Source: Ustilago trichophora
Taxonomy: Eukaryota > Basidiomycota > Ustilaginomycetes > Ustilaginales > Ustilaginaceae
NCBI GenBank assembly: GCA_900323505.1
Contig: OOIN01000047.1
Location: 558,001 to 622,000, forward strand
Length of the DNA stretch: 64,000 nucleotides
Reading direction: 5' to 3'
A model generated the notes under the pieces. The model made no database searches and was not told the origin of the DNA. It was given only the letters and a program-made list of their open reading frames with translations. The translations under genes were made by a program, and so were the position numbers. The stretch's first letter is position 1. Each line of letters begins with the position of its first letter. Positions 21,200 to 34,391 of the stretch are shown here, piece by piece.

Positions 21200-24100
21200 T
21201 TTGCAGAGGAAGAAGCGGATGCGCTGGTGAAACAAAGGAGGAAAGACCTTGTTGTAAGAGATGACCGAAAGCCAGGTGGGTTGAAATCGAAGCGCAGCGA
21301 AATATGCGTCGGATGAGCCAAAGAAGATGAGCGATATCTATAGGAACGCTTGGGGGGAGGGGGCGATGAGAAAGCTGCGCAGAGGAGAAAGTCCGGATAA
21401 TGAATCGACGAAAGCCGGATGCAGAAAAGACCGAGCGATAATAGGGAGGATGAGTTGAGCAATCAAGGTAATGTCGGACAGATTACCGGCGCTGCGGGAA
21501 AGTGAGTGAGGCTTGAGCTTAAATTGAGATGGCGGGATGCAACTCGGGCTTGGACAAAGAGAGCGAGCAAGTGAGCCAAAGCAAGAGCTTGAGTGAAATG
21601 AGCTCTCCACAATGGTTTTGCGGCGGTGTTCGAGGAGCTGGCGAAAGCGAAAGGGACAGATGCAAGATTGTATGACAAGAGGTGCGTTGCGATATACCGA
21701 TGCGTTGCGGTGATGCTTGTAGATTTGTCTTGAGCAGGGCGATGCGTGGAAGCTGAGGTCTGCTTGGATAGTGGCAATGATGGCGACGTTGGTGGCGAAG
21801 ATGTGCTCGACGTTGTTGGCGGTGGTGAGGAAGAGATGTCCGGTGGTGGTCAAGATGAAGCAATGGTGTGGTTGAACAATCGAACTGGTAGAAAAGGATA
21901 AGAATGATCAAGAGGGAGCAAGTCGATGGTATGGCCAACTTGTGTACTGTAGTGTACAGTGGCAGTAGTAGTAGTAGGAGGAGGAGCAGAAATGGCCACA
22001 GGAGTACCGGCAATGAACCCAAAAGGAAATGTGGACACTCGTCTGATGCTCAACCTCTTGGGGCCATCTTTGTTTGGGCAGCTCTGCACGGCAAATTTGA
22101 TGCTGCTGCCAAAAGTCCGCACCGACCAAAAAGCGAAATCGAGCCAAAATTGTCGACTTCCACGGACAAAGGGCAAAACCAACCGACCGACCATTCGCGC
22201 AGCCCTCACTCAGAGAGACACCGTTAACTTGTGCAGAAAAGAAAAGAAAAGGAGCACCGTCGGACCAAGGCCGGAGCGACTTGTTTTTCAGGCACCCAAC
22301 CAGCACAACGCTTGAACCAAAAGAATAAAGAATACGCCGCCCATCTCAACGCTTGCACTTGATCTCGTTCGAAGTGGGAATGGCTCAAGCCAACACACGT
22401 CACAAGCCCACCACAAGACAGTATGAGGGCTTGCTACTTACATGACACAGGCCTCAAATTGAAAAGACTGAGCAATCAGGAGTAGATCAACAGCTTTACC
22501 GAACAGACGGTCCGTCTCCATCTGAGATTTGAGCTGGTGACGACCTGAGGAAATGGTTCTCCGGACCAACTCTGATATCCCCGCATCGCGCTTAGGCGGA
22601 TCTGAGGGGAATTCACGAGCTCCATCTCGTCTCGTCTTGTCTCATCTCTCGATATGGCGAGTGGAGCACAGAACGGTTCAATCTCGGTGTGAGGCTTGAT
22701 AAGGTGCCAGATGTCGATATCTCGTTGTGCCCGGATCGCATTCAGATGCGACTTTTCTTTTTGCCATGTTGCTCAGCTGTGCTCCTTGAAAATCGGTTTA
22801 GCTTACCAGAATTGGATTGGACCGACGGTCTCGAGTTGCTTTTCTCCAAATGTCGAGATAATAGAGCAAGGCTCGCCCGCTTTGATAGCGAAGGACGAGG
22901 GCGCGCGACCGAGATTTGTCCGAAAAATCTGTCCACCTCTCACGGCTTCGTCTCGGTGCAATGTCGGCCTTGTCTTTTGACCCATCCTTGAATCAGATCT
23001 CCTGTTGCTTTCGCACGTTCCAAGGTCGCCACTTGTTACACAGTATTGACCTTTGATCTGTGCCACCTAGCGCATGATCCCGTCGACGTGCGGGGTAAAT
23101 CATGCCGCTTGGCCGTCCTCCGTTGCTTCCTCTGATACCTACCTTGTCTTGTTTTTTTTTTTTTTCAATCTTGGTCCATAGTTCGTCCGGAATGGCTCCG
23201 TAACGCTTTCGCCCCTGTCTGTTGCGCTTGTTCGTGTACCAACAATTGACCGAGGAAACGGGTCAAGATGTGGAGATTTCGCCGGTTGCTCGGTGCCCCT
23301 TTTGGCAGCAGGGCCAAGGTACGGGTCTCGAAGGATGTAACATTTCTCTTTCCCCATCAAATGGAGATCGGGATTGCTGTCGAAGGCATCGTTTGATGAA
23401 TGGATTTCAATCGGGATGATCCTCCGATCTTACATACTCTCCTCCCGATCCAACAGCCTAGCCCAGATCTTCTGATCATACCACGAACCAGCAATGATCT
23501 GCCCCGGGCCACAGGTCATCATTGAGCCCGTCGGTTTGACAAAGGATGTGCTATCCGAAGCAAGGCCCCTGTTGGCGTCTATCCTCACACAAGACATGTC
23601 AATAGTCGTTGCGAGTTAGGATCCGAGTGATCTACAGTACATTGCTTGACTGTAGGTCAGTGTTCTGTAAGCGGTGCAGGAAGGCCTTTTTTTAGCACTT
23701 TGATGCTCCTCGGTTGAACGAGGCCGACCCTTTTTTTGGAACTTTTTTCTTGGTTTTTGTTTTCGGCCTGTGCGTCGATGCGGGTCCATTCCGACGATCC
23801 TCGCAGCCAACGCTGCAGCAATTTCGTCATTCTGCTTGCTGCTGCTCTTGCTGCTGCTCGCTCTGTCTCGAATTACGGTTGCTGCCTTTCAGAGACAAGC
23901 AACGGCACGACACAAAATCTGTCGCTCTGCACCTTCTTTTCAAGCTCGCCTACCCATCAGCGTCGGCTTAGCCTCCGCCACAGTCGACCAGACCAGTCGC
24001 TGCGATCACTACAGCACTCTCACTATCGTACCAAACTTAAGACTGCCTTGCACATTGCTTTCCTTGAGAAACCATATCATCCTTCATTTGCCTGATCAAG

Positions 24101-24886
24101 TGTCGTATCAGCAAAGTGGTTCGTTTCGACTAGTTGTGAGGATTGGGGCCGACATAACTTACAGTCTGAGAATGGGTGCAAACAAGAAAATTGCCGGTCT
24201 GTGTCTAGAAACCAAAATAATAATAAAAAAACAAAATTCCCCGCGATCCATCCGCTTTTGTTTGTGTTTTCAGGCAGCCAGTCGGTCAGCCAAGTCGGGT
24301 GCTCGACGACTTTGCTTTGAGGCGCTTTGGCTGCGTTGTATGAATTATTTGTTTTGTTTTTTTTACGCCAAATTCAAGTTGCGACGGTGACCTGACCTGC
24401 TGCTGACGAGCGAGCCAATTGCGAACTCATTCTCTCCTCCACCTTGCAGTTGACCGTCATCAACCTTCTTAGCCTCTCTCCCTCTCTCAGACACCCTCGA
24501 TTCGTGCTGCATCCGTGCTCACCATCGCTGCTTTCCATCCGTCTCTTGTCCATCTATCCCACACTCTCTATCCACATCCTCTTTCTTCACTCCGACTTTA
24601 CGCTCGACCTCCACTTGACCCTTTCGTTGTTGTCAGCTTCATTCTCATCCCCGTTCGGAATCCATCCCACCATCATATCTCCACCTTGTTGACTCGTGCA
24701 CAACCCATCCGCAGTCTCCACCTTCAATCTGCAGCTCGCCTTTACCAACACTTGGGATCGATTCTGTGATACCCCCAGACAAGGCTGGTTCAATTGTCAG
24801 ATACGATACCATTCACCCTCGATCCTCGTCCTACTCAGTGCACACTTGTTTTTGCAGATTATACCAAGACTCAGACTTTGCCCAAC
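21200..24886. other. Divergent intergenic region between the GH32 and BAR-like genes
   Basis: No gene is supported in 3.7 kb. Several open frames on both strands are Ser/His/Leu-rich products of CT-biased DNA and look like leaders. TGTACTGTAGTGTACAGT lies at 21943-21960 and CTACAGTACA at 23632-23641. The stretch from about 24430 to 24886 is CT-rich and probably the 5' leader of the next gene; a TTTTTGCAG at about 24849-24857 could be the end of a leader intron. Confidence 0.55.
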
Positions 24887-27800
24887 ATGTCGATGGCACC
24901 ACAGGCGATCCACTCGAATCTCTCTCGGCCACATCCTACCGATTCTCGCCTGCTTCAGAACCTCATCAAGGGCGAAAAGAGCTACATTGATAATCTCGGT
25001 GCCTCTTCGACCTCAGGTTATGCTGCTGCAAGTGCTTTAGCAGCTTGGGGAACCTCCGAAGCACCCGATATCTCCAAAGCAGCCCAGAACCTCTCGGAGA
25101 TCCTTGCATCCGTAGCCGACGCACAACGTACCCATGTCCAGGCGCTCGAAGGGTACCGCAGCGCCCTCAAGGATGTGCTTGACCGAGAACAGAGCATCCG
25201 ATCCGTTGTGCGCGACCGCGATATTCTCGTTGGCCGACTCATCAAGGCTAGCAAGAAAAAGGTCTCCAAGAAGGACTCGGGCCTCAGCCAAGACGAAAAG
25301 ATGGAAAAGGTCAACGCAGCTCAGCGCGAGTTGCACGCTTGCGAACAGGTCCTTGCCAGCGAAGAGGCCGCTCTGGTCGGCGTCAAGCGCCGTACTTTCA
25401 AAGAGGCGCTCACCATGCGTATGAAGACCATGGGTGATGCAGGTGCCGCCATGGTCGAAGCTGCCAAGGAAGCCATTCTGCTGCTCGACGAGTTTGACAC
25501 CCACGGTCCTTTGCTTCAGGCTACCGGCGGTGGACAGTACGAGAGCATGTACGCAGATGACGGTGTCGAGACGGGCGCCTATGACAATCAGGCGCTCGAT
25601 TCGGGCTACTACGCCGGTCAGCAACAGACTCCGGGCGTACCTCAGCAGATGCACCTAGACAACTACGCCTCGACCCACGGCTCGCCTCTGGCTGCTAACG
25701 GTGCCAACCTCACTCGCGACGAACAGGGTCGTTTCCACAAAGACCTCCATGGTAAGTTTGGTCCCATTCTCGTTCTTGCCTACCTCCACGTTTCCGAATC
25801 CGTCCACCCGAGACTGCCTAGTCGGTGGTGCTTTGCCAGACCGTCCTTGCCGATACAGAATTCTCGTCGATAGAGACGCAATCTGAGTCGTCCAAGCTTC
25901 CATTCACCGTCATTTCGGAGAGTCGATTCACTGACGCTATCCCGCATTGTTTTTTTTTCTTTCTCATCTCTGCTACATTTTGACTCAATTTCGGCCTTCG
26001 ACTTGGCTTGTGCCCCCACTTTACCCGCGAAATGTGCTGCTGCATGACACGCTGATGTTCGCCCCGCTTCCATTTATCACTCCTCCACACTCCATCCATC
26101 ATCCCTCCTCTCCTTTCACTCGTCATGACTGATCACATCGTTTCGCACCCATCTAGGTCAAGACCCGCGTCATCCCCACCACTTTGACGGTGCCTCGGTC
26201 ACTCCATCTCAGTCTGCCAGCCAGGTTATCGATCACGACCGCTCGCACGTGCCACTCGGTCAGCGCTACACCTCGCACTTTGAAGACGTGGAGGAGCAAG
26301 AGGGCATCCCTTCCGATACCGACAGCGAAGAGGACTACCGCCGCGCTTTCATCGAGCCGCGCATGCGTATGCCTGCTCCTCATGAACTCGGTGTAGCTGC
26401 AGACACTCACGACTCGTTCATCCCCGACGGCGCCTCCGCCCAGCAAGCTGCCAACGGTGCCGTCCCTCCACCGCCTCCCCGCAAGGACGACGAGGGTTCC
26501 CATGTCCCTATGCCTCCCGTCCCCAGCGCACCTGCTTTTGACGTGAATCAAGCTCGTGGCTACGACCACGCCCACAACGCCGACCAGGGATACACCCCTC
26601 CCACCTGGGACAGCCAACAGGGTGCCGCTGCCACTTACAGCCCGCCCCGCTACTCCATGTCTCGTCGCAGCGGAGATTCGGAAGGTGGATACAGTCACCA
26701 GCGCAAGTCGAGTGGCTCGCTCATGGGCAAAATGAGCCGACTCTTCAAGACCGACCTTCGCAATGGCGCTGCATCTTCTGAAAAGGAACGCGCTGGCTGG
26801 AACACTCGCACCTCGGCCAACGTCGAGGACGGCGAACGACGTCGAAGCGGTCTTCTCCGTCGCAGCGAGCCTGACAGCTCTGATGAAGAGCCCGACACAC
26901 GCGAAGTCTTCCGCAACGTCAATCAGCAGCGCCCAGGCTGGACTACAAGCGGCGCTAGCGACGTTGGTGGCAAGGGCAAGCTCTCCAATGCTGCTCGCAT
27001 CCTTCCTGGTCCCAAGAGCAACCGAGCCCATGAGGCTGACCAGGCTGAGATCGATCGCATCCGCGCCTCGGTCGTCGGCGGTGGCATCGGTGCTGCTGCT
27101 CCCAAGCAATCCCTCGCCAGCGGTGCTGATAGCATCCGCTCCAACACCACTGCCACCAAGAAGAAGAAGAAGAAGCGCCCCGCGGCTGGTAGCGAGATCG
27201 GAACCGCCCCGACTCGTCCTTCGGCCAGCTACACTATTTCAGGCGATCTCTCTTCCCTCCATAGCAAGTCCGGAGCTGGCGGTGCCGATGCTCGTCCTGG
27301 CCTCTCGCGAAGCTCGACCATGAAATCCACCAGCTCCAAGAAGAAGAACCGCGCCAGTATCGCTAGCACCGGCCTCGTTGGCGGCAACATCTTCAATCCC
27401 AATGCCGGCAAATACGGAGCTGACTCTTGGATCAAGAAGCCCGCTAGCCAGATGACGGCCTACGAGGCCGTCGCCATGGCTGGTGTGGTTCCCAAGTCGG
27501 CTGCACCCAAAGACAAGCCAGCCACCACAGCTGCTGCTTCTGCAACTGCGTCGTCCCTCTCGCCAACTGCACCTGGCGCTACCACGGGCACCACTTCACG
27601 CCCCGCTTCGATCATGTCGTCGGCAAGCAAGAACCCGCCTCTCAAGTCGGCACTCAAGACGCCCACTCTCAGCCGCGCCAATAGCACCTCAAGCGCCAAG
27701 GGCACTGCCACTTCCCCTACCAAGAAGTCGGCTGCTGCGTCTGTTGCGGCCGCATCTGCTACTCCTAGCCTCCCTGCCAAGTCTGCACTTCGTAACGACA

Positions 27801-29692
27801 TCACCCAGAGCATTCGAGCTGAGCCACTTCCTCAGCCCAAGATGGAGCCCATCCCTAAGGCGCCAGCACCCGTCACTTCGACTCCCGAGATCACCTCCAC
27901 GCAGTCAGCTTCGGCTTCGCAAGCACCGATTGCTAGCGCTCCCATGCAAGCGAGCACCCCTGCAGTGCATGTCGCAGCTCCGGCCGCGGCGGTGACAGGG
28001 AGCACCGAGCAAGCCGCATCGCCCGAAGCACCTCAGTCCGTACTCAGCATCGAGGAGGACAAGGGCTTTGACGGTACCGGCCGTCTTGACCTCCCAGTGA
28101 CTGCTGGCGAATCGTCAAGCGCTGAGAAGGCTGTAGAGGCTGCTGCGCCTACCACTGCTCAGCAGAACAAAGCCCAGATGCCCAAACTCGATATGCCCAG
28201 CTCCGAGCCCTTCTCCATCTCGTTTGATGGCGTCAACAAGGCTGCTGGCGCCCGTCGTGGCTCCACCATGACTACCGAGAGCGCTGCTGATGACGGTGTG
28301 GTAACACCAGGAGCCGAGCAGACCTACAAGGCCTTCATCCAGGAGCACAGCCAGTCTCCATCCATTGAGCGGTCCGCGAACGCCACTCCCATCGGTACCA
28401 AGTCGCAGCCCGATGGCGTCACCAGGCTGACCGATCGCAAGGTCAAGCTCGAGCCTAGCCGCGTTTACGGCGTTGGAGCCCCCGAGGTGAGCGACACCTC
28501 GTCGGAAGAAGGCTCGGCTGTCCAGGAAGCCGACAAGACCGGCAAGCAGGCCGAGGGAGGAGCTCAGAAGGCGGCCCAGGTTCAGGCCTCTTCTGCTCTC
28601 GCCGACCCCAATCACAAGCCCGATCCCAGCTTGCAGGGTCTTTCTGGCGCTCCCAACACCAGCGCAGTTCCTGCTGTCACCGGCCCCGCGGCGTCACCTG
28701 CCAAGGCGATCAACGTGGCCAACCTGTCGATCCCCAACAAGGCACCCAGCGAAACCGACAGCACCATTAGCCGCCGTAAGAGTGTCCGTATGGCACCCGA
28801 TGTCAAGCTGCCGCCTGACACGCCGACCGAAGACGAGTTCGCCACCCCTCGCGGCAACGAGCACGGCGGCCAGGATCCCATCGCCGCCCGTGGCTCGCAA
28901 CTGAGCAACCGCATCGCCCCTCCTCCCGCTGCTCCTGCCAAGCCGACCAAGGAACCCGGTCCGATCGATTTGGGTGCCGGTCGACAGACCACCGGCTGGA
29001 CCAGCCGTGTTCGTGACACTGCCGACAGCAGCGACGAAGAGGACGTCGACGATGACGGATATACGAGCGCTCGCAAGGCGTTTGGATCTGCCACTCGCGG
29101 TTGGGGTGAGGCGATGGGCACTACTAAGCCCAAAACCAAGAAGGGCGGCGATGCGGCTTCGGTCAGGTCCAAGGTCTCGACGACTTCGAAGAAGGCAGCT
29201 GCTGCCAACAAGCGTGAATCGGAGGTTAGCGCTGCTGCGCCCCAGCCTTCTATTGGATATGTTCCTACGGCGCCAGGTTCGATCTCGTCGACACTGTATA
29301 CTGCCAAAGCACCTGGTTCGTCGGTGGGTGCGGGTGCGGGTGCAGGAGCTGCGGTCCCTTCGAGCTCAATGTACTCTGTCACGGCCCCTGGATCCGTTGT
29401 GAGTGGAAGCGGCGGTGCTGCAACCTCCAACTCCATCATCCCCACTGCCCCTGCTTCGTCCTTGCAGACAGCTCCACAAGCTCAAGCTCAGGCACCGGCA
29501 CCCCTAACTGCGTCAAACCTCAACGCCCTCGACGGCAAAGACAGACCCAACATGCCCCCCGTCCCCGTCGCTCCCCCTGTCCAAGGTCAAAGCACTATCA
29601 GCGTCCCCACAGCCCCACCTCCCGCCATCTCGGGTAAGGACAGTAGCACAGGTGGTAAGGGTTTCTTCCGCCGATTCAAGCGCAACAAGTAA
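24887..29692 (+). CDS. Large protein with BAR-like coiled head and long disordered tail
   Basis: Two exons, 24887-25751 and 26157-29692, around a 405-nt intron (GTAAGT ... ATCTAG) give 1,466 residues. The frame joins cleanly at H-G-Q. Residues of about 15-235 form a helical, charged head (LIKGEKSYIDNL, LVGRLIKASKKK, FKEALTMRMKTMGDAG, AILLLDEFD) that looks like a membrane-shaping BAR/IMD-like fold. Yeast Ivy1 or eisosome-associated proteins are the nearest idea I have, unproven. The remaining 1,200 residues are Ser/Ala/Pro/Lys-rich and disordered. Two copies of a G-W-x-(T/S) motif with an acidic SSDEE stretch occur (near 26780-26950 and 28990-29050), and the protein ends in a basic tail, FFRRFKRNK, suited to binding acidic lipid. 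Retaining the intron would give a 328-residue short form. The first ATG in the frame is used. Confidence 0.75.
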
Positions 29693-30236
29693 AAATGTCC
29701 TTTCAAAAAACAAAAACAAAAAAAAATTACACTCGTTTCTCTGACCCGCCCCTTCTCTCGCTCGCTCGCTTTTGGAAGGATGAACGTTTCCTCCTCGCCC
29801 TTCTTTTGTATCTAAAAGATTTTCTGTGTTTTAATTGGATTTGTTTTGCTCGGCTCCTATGATTGGCGATGGATAATAAGATTGTGCCATGTTAAGGCTG
29901 GTGCCACAGTGAGGTTGAATGGATTTCAAGAGTGTGAATTGACTCAAGGGCGAGATGCAAGTGGTATACGTGTGAGAAAAAAGTGCAACAAGGTATATCT
30001 ACATGAGTGACGTGAGCGAGAAGCAAGTGTGAAAGCCGGAAATCGCGGGTGGAGATGTGGTGAAGGTTGCCCAGACAATCGACCAAAATCCAACCAACAC
30101 AAGGTATCGATGGAGAGGACAAGGACGAGCGTCTATGGAGAGTGCAACAAAAGAAAGGATCTGAGCAGTTTACACATTGAATGAAAAGGTCTGAGGACCC
30201 ATTTTTGCATCCAAAGCAAGGAGGAAATTTTCTGCT
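29693..30236. other. Convergent intergenic space
   Basis: A-rich tract just after the stop (29705-29727), otherwise no recognisable feature. It contains the 3' ends of the BAR-like gene and the Rab gene. Confidence 0.5.
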
Positions 30237-30929
30237 CTAGCAGTTGCAACTATCCCTAGCAACGCCCAAACCATAGCCAACGTGATCTGTCAACGAAATG
30301 TTGCCCCTACTGCTATCGGCGGCATGTGCAGCTGGTACGCCACCGGGCATTCTATCACCGGGTCGTCTTTCACCTGGTGCAGTCTTTTGCCACAGACTCG
30401 GGGTGCTAATGATGCGATTGACTAGTTCGTCAAAGGCTCCATTGACGCCAACACCCTTCTTTGCGCTACACTCGACGAACAGGCAGCCCATCTTATCGGC
30501 AAACGCCTGGCCTTCTTCCGTGGTGACGACCCGTGAAAACTCCTTGTCCACTTTATTACCTACAATGATTTTGACCACATCTTCGCTGGTGGTGAACGTC
30601 TCGAGCTCGTTAAACCACGTGGGTAAGGCGTCAAAGGTGTCGCGCTGTGTAACGTCGTATGCGATGATGACACCTTGGGCGCCACGGTAGTAGGAAGAGG
30701 TGAGAGTTCGAAATCGTTCTTGACCTGCAGTGTCCCAGATGGAGAGCTTGAAGCGTTTACCACCGACTTCGATGCCTTTGATGCGGTAGTCGACGCCAAT
30801 GGTTGCAGTGGTCTCTTCGGGCGAGAGGAATTCGTCGTCGGTAAAGCGGAGAAGTAGGGATGATTTACCGACAGAAGAGGCACCGATGAGAAGAATCTTG
30901 AGTGTAGGTACATCCGCTGAGGATGACAT
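30237..30929 (-). CDS. RAB18: Rab18-type small GTPase
   Basis: Predicted membrane-traffic GTPase; Rab18 relatives act at the ER and lipid droplets. All GTP-binding motifs are present: P-loop GASSVGKSS (about residues 16-24), switch I TIGVDY, switch II WDTAGQERF, NKVD and ECSAKKG. The C-terminus ends CNC, a double-cysteine signal for geranylgeranylation. Among Rabs, the sequence around the effector loop (TTATIGVDYRIK) and YYRGAQGVIIAYDVTQRDTFDALPTW, split here by motif, is closest to Rab18 by memory. 230 residues, single exon, start in context CACCATGTC. The hypervariable tail contains a Pro/Gly/Arg stretch. Confidence 0.88.
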   Translation of the reverse strand: MSSSADVPTLKILLIGASSVGKSSLLLRFTDDEFLSPEETTATIGVDYRIKGIEVGGKRFKLSIWDTAGQERFRTLTSSYYRGAQGVIIAYDVTQRDTFDALPTWFNELETFTTSEDVVKIIVGNKVDKEFSRVVTTEEGQAFADKMGCLFVECSAKKGVGVNGAFDELVNRIISTPSLWQKTAPGERRPGDRMPGGVPAAHAADSSRGNISLTDHVGYGLGVARDSCNC

Positions 30930-31807
30930 GGTGGAATCTGGGCGAGCACCTCACAGAGAGATACTAGGATGGTATGGAAGGTGGTCAGGGGTGGCGCCTA
31001 TGGTCAGGTTGAAATAAATGGAAGGCTGCTCCAATTGAATGTGCGGGTCCTTAGATAATAGATTAACGGTGCAGTTCTGGGGTGTTCAAGGAGGCTCAAA
31101 AGAAGGTGGGTTTGAATAGCTCGCGAGTATGATGAAGATGATGAAGATGATGGTGGTGGATGGTAAAACGAACGCTGTCGACGAGGGTGGTCAGGAAATA
31201 CTGTTGCTGAGTCGAGAGAGAGAAGCAACCGAGCGAGCAGCGTGCTTGCATGTGAGACTTTTCGGTGCCCTTTTTTTGGGAAACGGCAGCTGCGTAAAGT
31301 CACAGCTGAAAGCAACGTAGATGTGGAGGCGGAATTCAAGCTAAGCATGTTGCCTTGATAGGTGTAACATCATTGGCAAACGGAACCCATTCTCGTACGA
31401 TATGGTTCACGTGATCTGGTGCTTTGCGACACTTTTTTTTTTTTTTTTTTTGGGGTCAAAGAGAGTCAAGCGACGGAAAAATTGAGGCCGCAGTCGGCTG
31501 AGCAATGTGGAAAGGAAGATTTCTTCCTCGTCCGTAAAGCCAAACTTGTATCTTCCTCTTTTCCTCCTTTACCAATCCCAGCATTCGCCTCAGTATACCC
31601 GACCTCTCTTGGTCATCCACTCATCCCTGCACTCCCAAGACATACGCTCATTGTACTGCCTGCCAAAGGTCAGACCACCACCGGCTCCCTTATTACCTCT
31701 TCTGGAGCTGGTCTCCTTGTCGGCATCTTACATCTCTCTACTCGACGCATAGCGCCGCTCGTGGTGCATAGGTGACGACCTCAAACCCGTAAAACCGGCT
31801 TCACATC
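30930..31807. other. Divergent intergenic region between Rab18 and DPH3
   Basis: A T19 run at 31433-31451 and GATGAA repeats at about 31130-31152; no gene is seen. The open frame across 31419-31775 begins in the T run and looks spurious. Confidence 0.5.
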
Positions 31808-32074
31808 ATGCCAAAGGCTTTCTACGATGAGATCGAGCTGGAGGACATGTCCTACGACGAGGAGAAGGACTTGTTCCACTATCCCTGTCCCTGCGGCGAT
31901 CGATTCGAAATCACGCGTCAACAGCTCAAGGATGCCGAAGATGTGGCCAGGTGTCCTAGCTGCTCGTTGATCATTCGAGTCGTCTTTGATCCGATCGACT
32001 TCGAGGACGATGACGACGAGGCACCGGCGCATACGATTGAGTCTGCCAACCAGACCGTCTCGGCCGCCGCCTGA
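31808..32074 (+). CDS. DPH3: Diphthamide biosynthesis protein 3 (DPH3/KTI11)
   Basis: Small CSL-type zinc/iron protein that donates electrons to Dph1-Dph2 in the first step of diphthamide formation on elongation factor 2, and in yeast also supports Elongator (Kti11). The metal ligands are visible as C-P-C (CPCGDRF) and C-P-S-C, spaced as in the family. The typical start [10 protein letters not shown] and the block [11 protein letters not shown] are conserved. 88 residues, single exon, ATG in context ATCATGCC. The C-terminal 20 residues after the acidic patch are variable. Confidence 0.95.
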   Translation: MPKAFYDEIELEDMSYDEEKDLFHYPCPCGDRFEITRQQLKDAEDVARCPSCSLIIRVVFDPIDFEDDDDEAPAHTIESANQTVSAAA

Positions 32075-34391
32075 TCGAATTATCCAGGGCAAAGGGTAAG
32101 CATTTCATAATCACACAAGGAGCAACGAGGGCATTCTGAACAACATGACAGGCAGACACAAAGGGAGGCGATCCATAGAATCAAGCCATCGACCCTCAAA
32201 TGATTAGAATTAACTATTCAGTTCTGCTTCCGAACAGAGACTTCGCAATCTCTTGTGGACAACTCATACCATACCAAAACTTTTAGATGATACTTATTTT
32301 GGGCAGCACTCATGTTGTGCCCGAGGGGTCGATTGGATGCAAGAACATTCTTCCTTTGCCAGCTTTGCCTTGTCGCTCTCGGTCTGCTTCTGGTTGCTCT
32401 TCGAGCGACAAAAACCCACTGGGCAGTGTTGCTGACTTTGTTCTTGTCTTCCATTTTTCGCCTTAGACACGCAACATGTTCCTTCGCAACCGCCATCCCC
32501 GGATCTACCGCCTCATTTGCGTCTCGGCGATTCAATGTTAGTGTCAACTTGCGACCCACTCCACGTGCCCACGTCGCCCTGCACGAACAAAAGCTGGCGC
32601 TTTTCATGATTAAAACTAGTTTATCCATTCTCTGAGGGGGTGGGGTGTCTGCCGTAGCCTGGGCTCGGCGAGAGTACCTGATCTCGTCCTCCTTCGGGAG
32701 TCGATAAGTTTCAGCTCTCGTTCCAGACTCCACCTTTTCGATCTCTTCATTCGAGCTGCCTCGTTGGTTGGAGGACGCTGGGCGTGTTTAGGCCGTCGTG
32801 TCTGCTTTGGTCTCATGTCGATTAACTCGCCCTTTGGGCGGCATGCGAAAGACATGAGGCCTGCGTTACGGCGTGAAGCCTTCGCGCTGTCTCTCTGATC
32901 GGCAAGGTTCAACAAGACTGACAGGATCGGAAAGGTGCGTGCAGCCCCGACCGTCCGTAGATGTATTAATCTTCTCTATGACTCTCCCTCACCAGCGATG
33001 TTTTTCCTGCTGCAAAACATCGGCTGGGCTTGCTTTCGCAATCCTGGGGATGCAGTGCTGACTTGGCCATCCTCCGCATCGTTTCCGCTTCTTTAGCTTG
33101 CTACGCACTGCAGACCATCGCGTCTTTCCACCTACAAACATATCCTCTTCTAATCTGTAAGTGTTGCACTCCAGCGCGCCGAACTACCCAACGACGTTCC
33201 AATCAGACTTGCGGTGTCTTTGCTCTTCCTCCCTGAAAAAAAGAAGGGGACAAGATGGGCAGAGCATCGCATGTCTGGGCTTTGATGAACGTATCTCCCA
33301 TACTTTTTTTTTTACCGAGCTGTGAGCCTACGCAGTGGCGGGGCTGAGATCGCCTGCTCAAAACATGCATCACCAACTGAGCCCTTTTGCATCGACCAAG
33401 ACGCATTTTGCATCTAGTAGATGGAGCGAGTTTGCTGACATTGCCAACTTGCTTGGTCTTTGATTTCACAGGTTCCTAGCTTTGGTGGATCTCATTCGCC
33501 ACCACTCGGATCGAACCCTTTTTGCCTATCTTGAAGGCATGATCTTGTCCTGTCCTGCATTGCATCCTGTACACCACCTCAGCATTGTTCATTTCTGTAT
33601 TTTTACCCCTGTCGACTGTCTCGTCGCGATGGAGTCGATCGTATCGATCCCCGTAAATCCAATTGTACCACCATGTCTCTATCCAGTCTCTCATTCGTGC
33701 TCGTGCTGTCTGATGAATTCAGCAAAGCGTTTTGTCTCACGACCAAGACGACCAAGACGATCAAGACGAGGGAGACTTCCTTGAGCTGAAGGAAAGTTGA
33801 CGCGACCAAATAGCGCCTATCAAGCGTCGATCTGACAGCTTCAAGGTTGAAAGCGAGCAAGCTCACGACTTTGAATTCAATGGGAGCTAGAGTCTTAAAG
33901 GTTAAAATACAAAACCGACCACGCCAAATTGTATTTTGGGTTGAAATTGAGTAGAGTACTGACTGTATCGCGGTTACGAGTGCGAGGGTCAAAAAGTGAA
34001 ACACGCACGGACGAAAAGGAAAGGTGCGTGTGCGTGTGCGTGTGCGTGTGTGTGTGACAGCGGATAGGCGAGAGCAGGTTGGCAGGGGGAAGAAATCCAG
34101 AGCACAATCGGAGTACAGAGAGAGCTGCGCGGCACACAGACACTCTTCTGTCACTGGTAACGCTGTCAAACACCATCATCATCATCCTTACCTTTAAGTG
34201 TGTAGCGTGTATCATATCCTCTTCAACTTTCGTCTAAGGCATCATCACTCACAGAAACATCTTCTGCCAACTGGTACGAGTGATCCTACACAGACCCGAG
34301 AAACGAGTCAACTTCAGCTGCGGCTTGCTTGATCTTTCACCGCATCACACACCCTTCCAACCCAACACTCACACACACCGGCACGTACAAG
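32075..34391. other. Intergenic region, DPH3 to septin
   Basis: I see no supported gene in 2.3 kb. The minus frame 32218-32733 (171 codons) is open but resembles nothing I know. Simple repeats: an imperfect GACGACCAA-like tract (about 33743-33773) and a GTGCGT/GT repeat (about 34025-34057). The last 200 bases are C/A-rich with ACACAC just before the septin ATG. Confidence 0.55.

Noticed and set aside
19106..21235. Longer N-termini that begin at TTG or GTG codons (GH32, ARO1, RPA49, P450, PEX7, 7TM)
   Set aside because: Each extension lacks an ATG and sits in leader-like DNA; the downstream ATGs have good context and match family starts.
28612..29445. A 277-codon antisense frame in the BAR-like gene
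   Set aside because: Ala/Pro/Ser-rich shadow of the low-complexity tail on the other strand.
32218..32733. A 171-codon minus-strand frame
   Set aside because: Arg/Ser/Ala-rich without motif; it starts far from any promoter-like feature and I could not tie it to a family.
33480..33530. A B-box-like GGGTTCGATCC on the minus strand near 33510, suggesting a tRNA
   Set aside because: No T-stem, acceptor pairing or A box forms around it.
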